Source of the DNA: Sphaerulina vaccinii | Taxonomy: Eukaryota; Ascomycota; Dothideomycetes; Mycosphaerellales; Mycosphaerellaceae | NCBI GenBank assembly: GCA_022570795.1 | Contig: JAKUDP010000007.1 | Coordinates: 1,612,001 to 1,676,000 of the forward strand | DNA length: 64,000 nucleotides | Reading direction: 5' to 3' | In this document: positions 10,373-20,809 of the stretch, piece by piece | Layout: the number at the start of each line of letters is the position of its first letter | How positions within the stretch are numbered: the stretch's first letter is position 1 | Translations under genes and position numbers: made by a program | Notes under the pieces: generated by a model | Told to the model about the DNA's origin: nothing | What the model saw: only the letters and a program-made list of their open reading frames with translations | Databases searched by the model: none

Positions 10373-12108
10373 CTAAGAACCGCGGAGACCGGGAGGCGGT
10401 TGATTCTCGAAGCCCTTTGACAGATGTGACCCAACCTTTGACCCCACTCTCTTCAGTGCAGGTACAGCTGCTTTGAGCGAACGCGCTGAGCTCTTCGTAG
10501 TCAGAGGAGGTGCTGAACTCTTCGCGGGCGGAGGAGCCATGCCCTCTGCTGGAGCAGCTGCTGAGCTCTTGGGAGCCTGTGCAGTGTCCGAGTCACTCGC
10601 GGCAGCGTGATCCATCGCGCCACCCCCAGCAGCAGGTCTGGAGCTGTTGCCTGCAGTTGATGAGCTGCTAGATGCGGCTGCATTCGCTGAGCTGCCCGGT
10701 GCGGCCCCAGTCGATGAGGCGTCGGGTGCGGCTGCACCACCGGAGGGACCACTGGCGCCAGCGGAAGTTCCTGTATTGGCTGCGACGGCAGCAGTGCCTG
10801 GGTAGTGGCGGTTGTGCTTATACCACACAACCTCCGAGCTGAGGAAGATGATACAGTCGCGACTCTTCAGCTTTGCACACTCATCACATCCTCCATCTTG
10901 AGCTGTCCACCCCTTGTTGGTGTGTGCCTCACAATGAGACATGAAGCACTTCTCAGCCCTATCACTACCCTTTTGTCTGCGCATGTTTTGGTCACGTAGA
11001 TGCGTATAGCTGTTTCTCTTGGTTTTGGGGTCAATGCGATATGCTTCCAACTGAGTAATGGCGCGTTCGGAGAAGTGGACCGCATTCTCGACAGTGGCAT
11101 TCTTTCCAGCCTTTCCGACCCAGATCATGATACCTCTGCCGAAGAGGGTAGGTTCAGCTACATCGTAGCCCCCTGGAGGTTGAGTGATAGGTGTGCCTGC
11201 AAAGTAGTAAGCATATGTCTATGAAATTGAGAAAGTTTCTCGAAGCGGGTGTGTCTGTGAGCTTGTCGACTTGGCAGGCTCAAGCTCAGTAAGACAACGG
11301 AGAATAGCTGCTTACCTTCCGGAGCTTCGGTGCGGACGTATCGATCAGTGGACATGCGCTTGTCGTCGTCGCTGGGAGCAATGGCTGTGATGGCAGTTCC
11401 AATGGCAGCCGATGCAGAACCACCCATGGACTGCTGCGGAACCTGCTCCTCTTGAATGTCTTCCAGGCGAGCTTCTGCACGACCACGACTTGGCAATCCG
11501 CCTCCACCTTGCAGGTCATCGTGTTGTTCGTCGCCAGTCGGAACCCCGCGGCCCTACGAAGTGTTAGCATAAGACTCTCTGAGCGAGCTTCGAGGTTTCG
11601 TCAAGAGTGTCTCTGACACCTCAAGCACTGTGGCATAGCGCTCTGATTGAACAGCCAATACCGTAGTGTCTGGGCGAGACCAGAGACAATCTTGGGCGGA
11701 GGCAAGGTGCAGTCCACTCACCTTGTAGATAACATGTGCTCCCAGCCAAAACCAGCAGTCCCGGCCCTTGGCAGAGCAGTCATCACACGGACCATACTTA
11801 TTCTTCCATCCCTGTTGCTGGCGCTTTTCATTGCGCATCTTGTTGGCAATGTGGCTTATAAGACAAACACGAAGCCTATCACCGTTTCTTGATCCAAGTT
11901 CGGTGAGGTCCTCCCGCTCAAGCGCTTTGGTGATCTGTGGAACTGAGTCGAAGATGGCATCAGCATAATCTGCGCCAGCACCACCAATGAAGTAGTAGTC
12001 GCCATTGCCGTACAGCTTCACTAGTCCAGGCGGCGAAGGCACGACCTTTTCGCATTTGAGGAAAGGAAGTTGTTCTGCTGCAAGGTCTGGTGTGTGCTGG
12101 ACCGTCAT
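10373..12108 (-). CDS. Hypothetical protein with two copies of a Cys-containing domain
   Basis: Three exons: 12108-11722, 11553-11316 and 11196-10373, giving 482 residues. Donors are GTGAGT and GTAAGC, acceptors CGTAG and TTTGCAG; phases 0 and 1 fit. Exon 1 and exon 3 each carry a domain of about 100 residues. Each has a G-rich start, a long helical part, then a CDDCSAKGRDC or CDECAKLKSRDC motif followed by an aromatic/valine strand ending in YK. The C-x2-C-x6-C (or 7) spacing suggests metal binding, a bit like half of a fungal Zn cluster; this is inference. After the second copy comes a long Ala/Ser/Pro-rich tail. The first ATG overlaps the stop of the model to its right, and coding-like sequence continues upstream of it, so the two may be one broken gene. 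Intron 1 is an introner-like element. Confidence 0.65.
11554..11721 (-). mobile_element. Introner-like intron, copy 1
   Basis: A 168-base intron (GTGAGT to CGTAG, branch GCTAACAC) at phase 0. It is about 92% identical over its full length to the intron at 12410-12577, and the identity stops at the splice sites apart from a three-base AAG before the donor. Near-identical introns in unrelated exon contexts define introner-like elements, described in Dothideomycetes. Confidence 0.75.
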
Positions 12109-12728
12109 ATCGGTTGCCTTTGAGTGCTGTGACTCATTGTCAGCTCCAGGCTCAAGTCAAACCGGCTCCTGGACGAATGGAGATGAAGCTTCGAGCCTAT
12201 CTTCAGGGCTTGCTGGCCGATCGCGCTATCTCTGACATTTTGACTCAAACGATGGTGCAGTGGTGGAGGCTTTTGTGTTTGATCGGCTGGAGTTGGAATT
12301 GGTGTCGACGAGGTATCGGAGTGTGGGGTCGGCGTGCGAGTGAAGTTGAGAAAATTGCCGGTTTTGTAGCCCGCATATGACAGTGCACCCTGCTCCGCGG
12401 AGGTCGTTCCTACGAAGTGTTAGCATAAGACTCTCTGAGCGAGTTTCGAGGTTTCGTTAAGAGTGTCTCTAACACCTTAAACACTGCGGCATAGCGCTCT
12501 AATTGAACAGCTAATAGCGTAGTGTTTAGGCGAGACCAGAGACAATCTTGGGCGTAGGAAAGGTGCAGTCCACTCACCTTTCTGATCCAGCTTGCGAAAG
12601 GTGGCACGAGAGCGAGATCGAGAAGCAGCTAGTTCCTTGTCTCGCGACACTGGTCGTCCTGATGCGCTGCCAGCTCGATCTTGCTCGCTTGAGAACTTCA
12701 TGATGCCGTCACTGATCTTGTGAACCAT
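12105..12728 (-). CDS. Hypothetical basic Ser/Pro-rich protein, or 5' part of a broken larger gene
   Basis: Two exons, 12728-12578 and 12409-12105, encode 151 residues from an ATG at 12728. The splice joins at phase 1 (Gly split) and keeps a sensible frame: a charged N-terminus rich in Arg/Ser, then a Thr/Pro-rich segment. No domain is recognised. The stop overlaps the ATG of the next gene as ATGA, which is unusual in fungi. In the frame of that next gene, coding-like sequence extends upstream (LEPGADNESQHSKATD) to a TGA at 12159-12157 and beyond it (EASSPFVQEPV). Thus the two models may be one gene interrupted by a frame change and one or two stops. Confidence 0.45.
12410..12577 (-). mobile_element. 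Introner-like intron, copy 2
   Basis: A 168-base intron, same length as copy 1, with the same GTGAGTGG start and the same GCTAACACTTCGTAG end, but at phase 1. Against copy 1 there are 13 substitutions. Nine are C-to-T or G-to-A changes in this copy, six of those in a CpA/TpG context, which resembles RIP. One is the reverse transition and three are transversions. Confidence 0.75.
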
Positions 12729-12763
12729 GCTTTAAAGGACGTGCTGCAAATCGGGCTCGAGAC

Positions 12764-13860
12764 TCATACCAGTAGCTTGGGGAGAAGCGATTGCAGCCCA
12801 TTGTTGGCCAGGCTGCCATGCTGGAGGGGTGCCATTGGTCGGATCCTCAGGTACGAAAGACGGGTTACGTTCATCAGCCAGAGAAAGCGAGCGTTGAAAT
12901 CGACCACCAGATCGATGTGATAGCCTCCATAGTGCTGACTGGAGTAGACGATACCCAGAGCAAGTTCGGGTACTCCATACACTGCTGCGGTATCACGCAT
13001 GACATCTCTATCCGTCGACGGAGTGAAATGCTCAATGGCACGATCTCGGGCCAGATTGAAAGGAACCTGGATGATTGATACGCTCAAGCGAGAGGTATCG
13101 CGCAATGCCACAGCAGTTGCATGATCATTGGAGACTTGCTTGGCGACCGCTTCAATAGCCTCCTGTGTACGGGTATCCAGAATCCATAGCCCAAGTGAGG
13201 GCACCTCGTATTCGTTCAAGAAGTCGTCCAGGGCAGTAGGTACAGCGAGACATGATTGAAGGTATTGATCGTATTCCTACAGCAGGATTAGCCAATGACA
13301 CTTTCTGTCCACTCTACACTTGCACAGTAGACATATCAGAGCAATACAGCTCCACTTTGAGCAGTGCAGACAGTGCCGAATAGTGTTCCGCAACAGAAAA
13401 AGGGCGTGCAGACTTGCCATTTGTGCCTCCTTTCGCGGCTAGCCGAGCCCGATCTTGCTGGCAAATCGTTCACAGCGTGAGCCGTGACACAGATCTCTCT
13501 TGGCACATTTACTGTGGCCGAGAGGGAATTGACTACCTTTCGAGACTCCATCGACGCAGGGAGTGGGCGTATCAGTGTAGTGGAGTTGACGAGGTACCCC
13601 TCGACATCAGTTGCCTTTCAATCGACCATCTGCAGAATGGCATTCTTCGTCGTCTCCAGGGCTTGCATGCGTTCTGCAGTCGTCGCGAGGTCGCTCTTCA
13701 CACGCTTCACGACTATATCGAGGCCGTCGATACCTCCAGCTGCGCTACCTGATACATCTTCGACCTTTCGCTTCAATGTCTCAGTGGCGGTGCTGGCTAG
13801 GCTGGTAACTTCAGTCTGAACTTTACCGACTGCGGCTACATGGGGGAGTCGCATTGATCA
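12764..13860 (-). pseudogene. Decayed 3' continuation of the repeat-protein gene
   Basis: Directly beyond the stop of the 16226-13823 model, a shifted frame stays coding-like (HVAAVGKVQTEVTSLAS and a predicted helix). It runs to an in-frame TGA at 13620-13618 and continues after it (KATDVEGYLVNSTTLI) to about 13336. The shift can be undone by one fewer C in the run of five at 13842-13846. A final exon from about 13275 (acceptor CTGTAG, branch GCTAATCC) to 12764 encodes a folded-looking segment with YGVPELALGIVYSSQHYGG. Function unknown. Independent small genes are a less likely alternative. Confidence 0.5.
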
Positions 13861-16226
13861 ATGTCGTCACAATTCTCCCCAGCGTGGCCAGAACCTTCTG
13901 AACGTCGTTGATGCCTGGAATGCTCGACAGCGAAGAATCGTTGGAGATATAATTGCTGACGGCTTTGATGTTGGCAGCTGAGTCACCGATTCTGCTTACG
14001 CGGCTCAAAAGGGTGACAATGGCATTCAGGTCTGGAAATTCCCCGAGGTACTTGCCCAGCTTGGAGATGGTCTCCACCTTGGCGAAGGCGTCGGTGAGTT
14101 CTGCAGTGGTCGGTGGCTTCGGGAGCTGAGCAACAGACTTGCCCACCGTGTCCACAGCGTTCATGATCGGGCCGTCCTTGTCGAGTGCCTTCATGAGTTG
14201 GTCAATGTGACCGTCCTCTCTCAGGAGAGGATCCAGTTTGTCAGTATTGTTGTTGATCGTCACAACAAGATCAGTCCAGAAAGCTGTTGCATTTGTCCAC
14301 GTGTTATGAAGATCCTCATCATTGTCGTCCTCGAGTACCGGATTGAGTCTCTTCATGGCCTCGTCAGAGATGGCTGAAACGGTCCTCGTGACTGCGTAAA
14401 CCTCCTTGAGGGTCTTCATGCTCTTGTCCAGTCCATCCGGAAGCTTGTCTTTAATGGTTTTGAGTGTGCCCTGGAGATCTTGGAACTTCCTGCTCTCAAA
14501 GAACTTTCTCAAGAAGCCCTGGATCCAATCGTCTTTCTGGAGTTCTTCTGAGAAGATGGTGCGTATGTCCTCAAGCAGACGTGTACCTGAAGAATAGTTA
14601 GCATATGTCGGATCCCCTCTGCAAACCAGTTTGACTGCCATGCAACAGCTTGGATCATCACTTACGCCATGACTTTGGACCACCATGGACATTGTCTTGA
14701 TTCAATGCTGCGACAACCCTTGTCGCAATAGAGTTCTTGTCAGCTTCTTTGAGGAGTCCATTTGTGCCAGTGAGAGCGTTGTACACCGGCCACAGGAAAG
14801 TCATGAGCCTCGCATACTCGTGTTTGCTCATTACCGTGACGCGATCGACCAGCTGCTCGTTCTTTCCCCGCTTATAATTGTCGGGGTTGGCTTCGATTTG
14901 TTGCCGCGTGAGGCCAAAGAGTAGTTCCTGCAAGCGTTCATCACTTGCGAAAGCTCGCAAAGTCGCTACACTGGGTAGTTGTCGGCCCTCGTCTTTGTCC
15001 CAAACAGCATTGCCGTTTTCATCTTTGACGAATCCGAGGAGTTCATCCTTGATGTCTTCGGTGGTGGGGATGTCAAGGTTTGTGATTTCATCCGACGTGG
15101 CTAGGCCGGTGGTGTTCGTCTTGATCGTTATAACGTTGTTCGAGAGAGTAGCAAGTGTATCTGCTTTCGCTAGGTCGGAAGTGTTAGCATCGATCGTTGC
15201 GACGCTTTCCGAGAGAGTAGCAAGTATATCTGCTTTCGCTAGGTCGGAGGTGTTGGCATCGATTGTTGCGACGCTTTCCGAGAGAGTAGCAAGTATATCT
15301 GCTTTCGCTAGGTCGGAGGTGTTGGCATGGATCGTTGCGACGCTTTCCGAGAGAGTGGAGAGAGTGTCTGCTTTTGCTATGTCGGAGGTGTTGGCATGGA
15401 TCGTTGCGACGTTCTCCGAGAGAGTGGAGAGAGTGTCTGCTTTAGCTAGGTCGGAGGTGTTGGCATCGATCGTTGCGACGCTTTCCGAGAGAGTAGCAAG
15501 TGTATCTGCTTTCGCCAGGTCGGAGGTGTTAGCATCGATTGTTACGACGCTTTCCGAGAGAGTAGCAAGTGTATCTGCTTTAGCTAGACCGGTGGTGTTG
15601 GTCTTGATCGTTGCGACGTTGTCCGAGAGAGTAGCGATAGCATCTGCCTTAGCCAGACCGGTGGTGTCGGTGGCGTTGGCGGTAATGTCGGACTTCGTAG
15701 CCAGTGATTGGCTTGTCGTTGCCAAGTCGGCCAGAGCAGCCTTGCTGGCCAGTCCACCATCGCCAGCGAGAAGGTGGGCTTTGAAATCACCACTGTTGTC
15801 AGGGTGTAGCGACTTTAGAGCATCTCTGATGTCTTTGGCGGATTCGGATGCTGATATGACATGTCAGTACTCAGACCTTGTTAAACCACCACTGCCCTCG
15901 ACCGAATGTGTGTAAGACTTACTGGCTACCCCATCGTCCAACAACTTTTGCAACGATCCCATCATCTTGCGATACTCATCCACTGTGGCAGCTGCTGCCT
16001 GCTCTCTGGCATTCGCCTCCTTCTCCCTCTTCGCCGCCAATGATAAGCTCTTACTCAGTTGCTCTGTGAGCTGTGCGCTGGTCTTCTGGAAGTCGGTGGC
16101 AACGGTGGACATCCTCTTGTATACCATGCCGATGGGTTCCGATGTATCGGGCTGGACTTCGACCTGACTCTTGAGCTTTTCCATCAACTGATCGATCTCG
16201 ACTTGGATATCCGTAGCGTTGGCCAT
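13823..16226 (-). CDS. Hypothetical protein with eight 23-residue helical repeats
   Basis: Three exons (16226-15923, 15850-14666, 14586-13823) encode 750 residues. Introns of 72 and 79 bases have GTAAGT donors, a CTAAC branch in the second, and both join at phase 1. The N-terminus (MANATDIQVEIDQLMEKLK) forms a coiled coil to about residue 100. Residues about 165-350 hold eight head-to-tail repeats of the type LAKADTLATLSESVATIDAN, each 23 residues, likely an elongated amphipathic rod. The C-terminal 250 residues are helical. No signal peptide or membrane segment. The stop at 13823 is probably premature (see the adjoining remnant). I do not recognise the family; structural or scaffold roles would be guesses. 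Confidence 0.6.
15114..15665 (-). repeat. 69-bp coding minisatellite, eight copies
   Basis: Eight in-frame units of 69 bases within exon 2 of the flanking gene. Two adjacent units (translated LAKADILATLSESVATIDAN) are identical in protein. The outermost copies use a TTG/KTN variant and the inner ones TSD/DAN or HAN, as expected if the array grew from the inside. Confidence 0.9.
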
Positions 16227-16983
16227 GATTGCGCATGGGCCTCTCGGCCAGGCGGAAGAATTGCTGTGGTCGTTCAAGGTCGGCCTCGATGGCTTCGTTA
16301 TTGGATGTACGCGGAGAGCGTCCTGATTGCACGAAAGTGCTGCCAAAGAGGCACAAAGTGGGCCTCGATGGCTTGAGAAAGAGTCGCGTGGTGGTGGCTG
16401 ACAGATGGATGGCGTTGAGATATGTTGTAGTGCGTAGGCACGAAACTGCGGCAGCGCAGTCGGGTCTACAGACCAGTGAAGGAGAGAAGGCTTGGAAGCG
16501 CGGTTGCCTGGCAAACGACCCTTTTCCAAGCAGCGAGACAGGGTGACTCTTTGTGCCAGTGAATGCCGACTTCATGTAGATACCCGTCTCGCATAAGATG
16601 GCCTCCACATTGCGCTGTCCATTGACACCTCCAAGCCAATATGATGGGACAGCGTTGACTTTGATGACACGATAGATGTGAAGATGTTCAGGTGCACAAG
16701 AGAATACATTGGATAAACCGATATGATGCCTCGCAGCGACCTCTCTTTTTAACCAGGTAGACTGCTGCAGTAGACTGCATATGCCGATGGTGACACAGCA
16801 GGGTGGATCTTCCAGACCTGTGGATCGTGTAATGTGTCAACTTTCGGCCCGGGAAATGATCTACGCATCATTTCGCACAAGTTTCCTGTCAATAAGATGT
16901 GGTGTCGAACGAGAGCTTTCGATAGGATACCGCGAAATCGGTGTCGATGAAGCTACTTTCGTCGAGCTAGCTCGTAGTATTCA

Positions 16984-19880
16984 TCAACTGGAAAATCTCA
17001 AAGTGGCCTCCAGATTCATGAGTCGAGGACAATTGACCAACATCTCGTGGAACTCTCCGCCTGGATAGTAGTACTCGGTGTGAGTGAATCCTACATTCCA
17101 GCTGGCCGTAATGCGTAAGTTATCCAGGTCGTAGTCGGTCAATGTTGGCAGATCGGTCGTGAATGTCCACTTCTCATCATCCAGATTGCGGATCCAGCTG
17201 TACAGGTCTTCGCCATGACTGATTCCGATGTAGTTGTCGTGAACCAAGAGAAAGTCTTTCTCCATTGGACCACTCTTGCACGTCGCCTTTATGAACAGTG
17301 GCGTGATAAGTGCGAAGCATTCCTCATCAGGTGCCTCTTTGAAGAGACTACCTGTGAACGCTGTAGATGCCTTAGCAGCTTCCCATCGCTCCCGCGCTTG
17401 GTTAGACTGCTCTTGCGGGGTTTGCTCGCTCTCCTCTTCTTGCTTCACGATCTCGGGTTGATATTCTTGATAACCTCTTCGGTTGATAAAGAAGCTCGCG
17501 GCCAGCTTCAGGCGAACCTCGCCAATGGCCTCGAGTATGCTGTTGGCTGAGGAAGCAGGCGTAAAAGTCCCAAGAACCTCAACAGGCTGGCGATACAAAC
17601 ACATGAGCTGCACTGCCAACGCAGTCAAAAAGGCATAATTCAGTCCATCGTGTCTTGCATGCTGTAGTTGTGACATGACGATCCAGTTCAGACAGCTGGA
17701 CATGATCTGTTGATATTGTGCAGGTGCGCCGGGCCTCAGTGTTGCACGTACAGCTTGTTCGAGCCAAGTGAGCTGCGACCAGGGTTCGACTGCAAGCATG
17801 GCATCGGTGGTGATATTGTCACTCAACTGCAACGACTTCAATACAACCTTGGCAAAGCCGGCATCGAGATCGCCAGATGGATTTCGCTCGTCCACAGACA
17901 TTTCAGTTCCTGAGTATCGAATGTCCGCAAGTGCCAGTGTAGTCTCCGAGAACGTCGACGGCTGGTAGTCAGAAGGAGTCATCGTAGTGATGGTGATGAA
18001 GTCTCCCATAGAGGTGACGTGAGCTGTCTCCCAAGCTTGGTCGCCAGAATCGAGCAATTGCAAAAGGATCATCTTCAGCAGATCCTTGTGCGAGGATATT
18101 CTCCGAAAGTTCTCTTCCTGAAGTGCTTCAGAGTTCGCGCTTCTCCAGCCACATTCAGCTCTCGATTCATCCAATTTCAATCTCATACCGACAAGCTCTT
18201 CTCTCTTCGTCTGGAGCTGGGTCTGCAACTGTGTGAGATCGGTATTGGCTTTTTCCTCTGCTGCCCTCGCCTTCTTCAGGTCCTCGATATGCTGTTTAAT
18301 TTTCGTTGCGTGTTTCTTCTGGGCATCCTGGGCCTCCGAGGCTGTCTCATCATGAGCGGTCCTTTCAGTTTTCTGGGAAAGGTGTCAGTAAGGGGAACCA
18401 CTGCTGGCACGAGATGTCTGTGAGCTTACCACTTTCTTGTGCTCAGACCGCACAGTACCTTCCAGGCCTTCGATCAACTTCTCCTGTCGTTCGACGTCTT
18501 CCTGAAGGGCTCTGATCTGCTGATCGCGACGCTCGAGCTCGCGTGCGTGGAGTTGATTCAAGTCGTCTTCTTCCTCGGTTCGCACTTCCACATAATACTC
18601 TCGAAGAACCCTGTCGCGGAGCTGCTGATCACCAAATTCTCCTTCCAACTGCTCTCGAAGCGACTGCGACTGGGCTTGCTCCTCGGCGAGTCGGCCCTCC
18701 AAATCGGCAACTGCATCTTCTTTAGCTTGCTTATGTTCAGTGAGAGCGCCCTCTAGGTCCTGGACTCGCTGCCTCAATTCGCCCTCCTTTCGCTGCCACT
18801 CAGTCAGTTCGTCCTTGACCGTATTGGCATACTCTCGACTCTTGGTAGCTGCTCCCTGAGCATTCAGAAGTCTTTTCTCGAGATCCTCAACTTGCTGCTG
18901 AAATTCTTGACGCTTCCACATTTGGCTCTTCGCAAATGGCAGCAGTTGGAGCCACAGACCCTCGAAGATTTGCCCACCAGTATACTCTCCTGAAAGCAAA
19001 AGTTAGCATGTCCTTCTCAAAGGTCTCTTCTCATGAATGTGGTTGATTTGAAGTTCTCCGCAAAGCTAGCCTTCATTCTCCGAGAGCATGAGTGGGTACA
19101 GTTGTGAGATATGTCCACCTCGGGCGTCTTGATGGTCATGCTTCGGTGGGAGACGATGACTTGCACGCCTCACAGGCTCACCATTCTCAAGAATGTTGCA
19201 AGCGTGGTAGCTGAGAGTTAATTCAGTATGTGGCACGCTGGAGGCTGCTTACCATGTTCGTTGGGCTCCTGTTTGAGGTACTTCATCAATTGGCCCGCTT
19301 GAGGCTGCTCGTTCTCTGGAAATTTGAAGTACTCAAGCTTCGTAATTGTCTGAACAGCTGGCACTAGTTCAGGCATCCAGTTAGAAATCATCTGCACGAG
19401 TTCATTCTTCTTCTTCTGGACACGAGCAGCTCGGCGGTTGTTGTCGTCAGGATTTTCAACATGTTTCATGTCATCCTCGATTGAATCGATTTGCCGCTTG
19501 ACCTGGCGTAGGCGCGTTCCGGCCTCGATCAAAGCATTCTCAACGCGCGTGAGTCGATCCGCCACCAAGCTGTGGTTGGTGCGATGGAATAGAATGGCTT
19601 GCTGGAAGTCCACAAGTTTATCTTTCTCTTGCAAGGCCTGCTGAGGTGTGAGCGACAATACACCGCCGAGGACTCATCTCTGATTCTCGAAGAACGTGCA
19701 TATTGCAGACCGAGCGTGCTCTCAAGAGTGTAGTCGATGCATTATAGTGGTGATGTTGAGGAGAAGACTGCTTACATCGCCGTAATCGCCCACCAATCTC
19801 CTGACGAGGTTGACAGACTGTTCAAATATCATGTACTGCGCCGCATACTTTTCCTCGTGCCTCGTCGTGACTAACGCCAT
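16984..19880 (-). CDS. Long coiled-coil hypothetical protein
   Basis: Four exons: 19880-19776, 19640-19253, 18989-18430 and 18372-16984, giving 813 residues. All donors are GTAAGC, acceptors are CCTCAG, TTTCAG and CCCAG, and the joins restore one frame at each step. Residues 40-170 contain a heptad helix region. A second long coiled coil spans about 190-400 (many Glu/Gln/Arg, for example RVQDLEGALTEHKQAKEDA). The C-terminal 350 residues look globular with aromatic-rich strands. No membrane segment or known domain. The 263-base intron 18990-19252 is long for this window. The gene sits in a run of minus-strand helical, unrecognised proteins. The acceptor of exon 2 is the least certain border. 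Confidence 0.65.
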
Positions 19881-20178
19881 GCTGCTGAAGCTCGACGCGA
19901 GTGATGTTCGCGCGGGCACCAGACTTTGTTGAGGCACAAGGGAAGATCAGAACGTGGATTCTCTGGTATCGCGCGCGATTGTGCAAACGCCTCAGGTTCG
20001 CAGACTGTTGCAGGGGCTTTATACTGCTGCATGTTTCCGTCTGCGCGGCCGCACAGGACGCCCAAGATGCTGGTCGTCGCTTCATCATCAGCCGCATCAT
20101 CGTCATCACGGTGGAAAGTGGAGACTGAGGCTGGAGACGGAGAGAAGTAGTAGAGATTGATGATTGTTCATGATGTGT

Positions 20179-20733
20179 TTACACGTCGTCGAGCTCCAGA
20201 GAAATGTTCTTCAAGCCTGCTGTGAGGTTGGCCAAGCGTTCTTCCTCCAACGTGGCCTGATGCTGATTAGTCAGCCCTTCGAACCAAGCCGGAGACAACG
20301 CTAACAGGCCGGCTTCAGCGTCACGGAGTGCGTTTTGCTGTTCAACTAGTTGCTCCTCTGCCTCCTTCAATTCCTTCAACTTGTCCTGAGCATGGTAGTA
20401 TCGCTCTTTAGTCTGCCTTGCGCCTCTGTACAGCTCGAGCATCTCATTAACCTTGCCCATATCAGCCTCTATCCTGAGCTTCATCATTTCTGCAAAACGG
20501 TCAGCCACCTGCCGAAACCCTCTATTTCCCATCGTGTCGGCACTGTCTACCGAGCCTCCTCCTAGCTCTTGATTCGTACCGCCACACGTAGTATATGACA
20601 TTGCGAGCCTGCTCAGAACTGCCTCACCAGCTCTGGCCAACTGCGGCGCAACCAGCTCCAACACAATGATCCACACCCATCGATAATTGGAGCTGGGACA
20701 TGCGCATCTCGTAGCGGCGTCAACAAGATTCAT
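20179..20733 (-). CDS. Small coiled-coil hypothetical protein
   Basis: A single frame of 184 residues from ATG at 20733. A second in-frame ATG follows at about 20601 and could be the real start, since the preceding 44 residues include a short hydrophobic stretch (VWIIVLELVAPQLA) that may be non-native. The centre (about residues 70-155) is a continuous charged helix, KDKLKELKEAEEQLVEQQNA-like, typical of a coiled coil. It ends in ISLELDDV. No known domain. It lies between two other lineage-specific minus-strand genes, so co-evolution with them is possible but unproven. Confidence 0.55.
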   Translation of the reverse strand: MNLVDAATRCACPSSNYRWVWIIVLELVAPQLARAGEAVLSRLAMSYTTCGGTNQELGGGSVDSADTMGNRGFRQVADRFAEMMKLRIEADMGKVNEMLELYRGARQTKERYYHAQDKLKELKEAEEQLVEQQNALRDAEAGLLALSPAWFEGLTNQHQATLEEERLANLTAGLKNISLELDDV

Positions 20734-20809
20734 AATCTTATTGCCTCTAGCACCATGCTACACCATCTTTAGCACACATCATACAGACCACACTTCGCTC
20801 AGGAGACAA

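Noticed and set aside
14878..15915. 345-codon plus-strand frame opposite the 23-residue repeats
   Set aside because: Antisense shadow of the 69-bp coding repeat; composition is Ser/Ala/Val-rich and the minus-strand frame has splice support.
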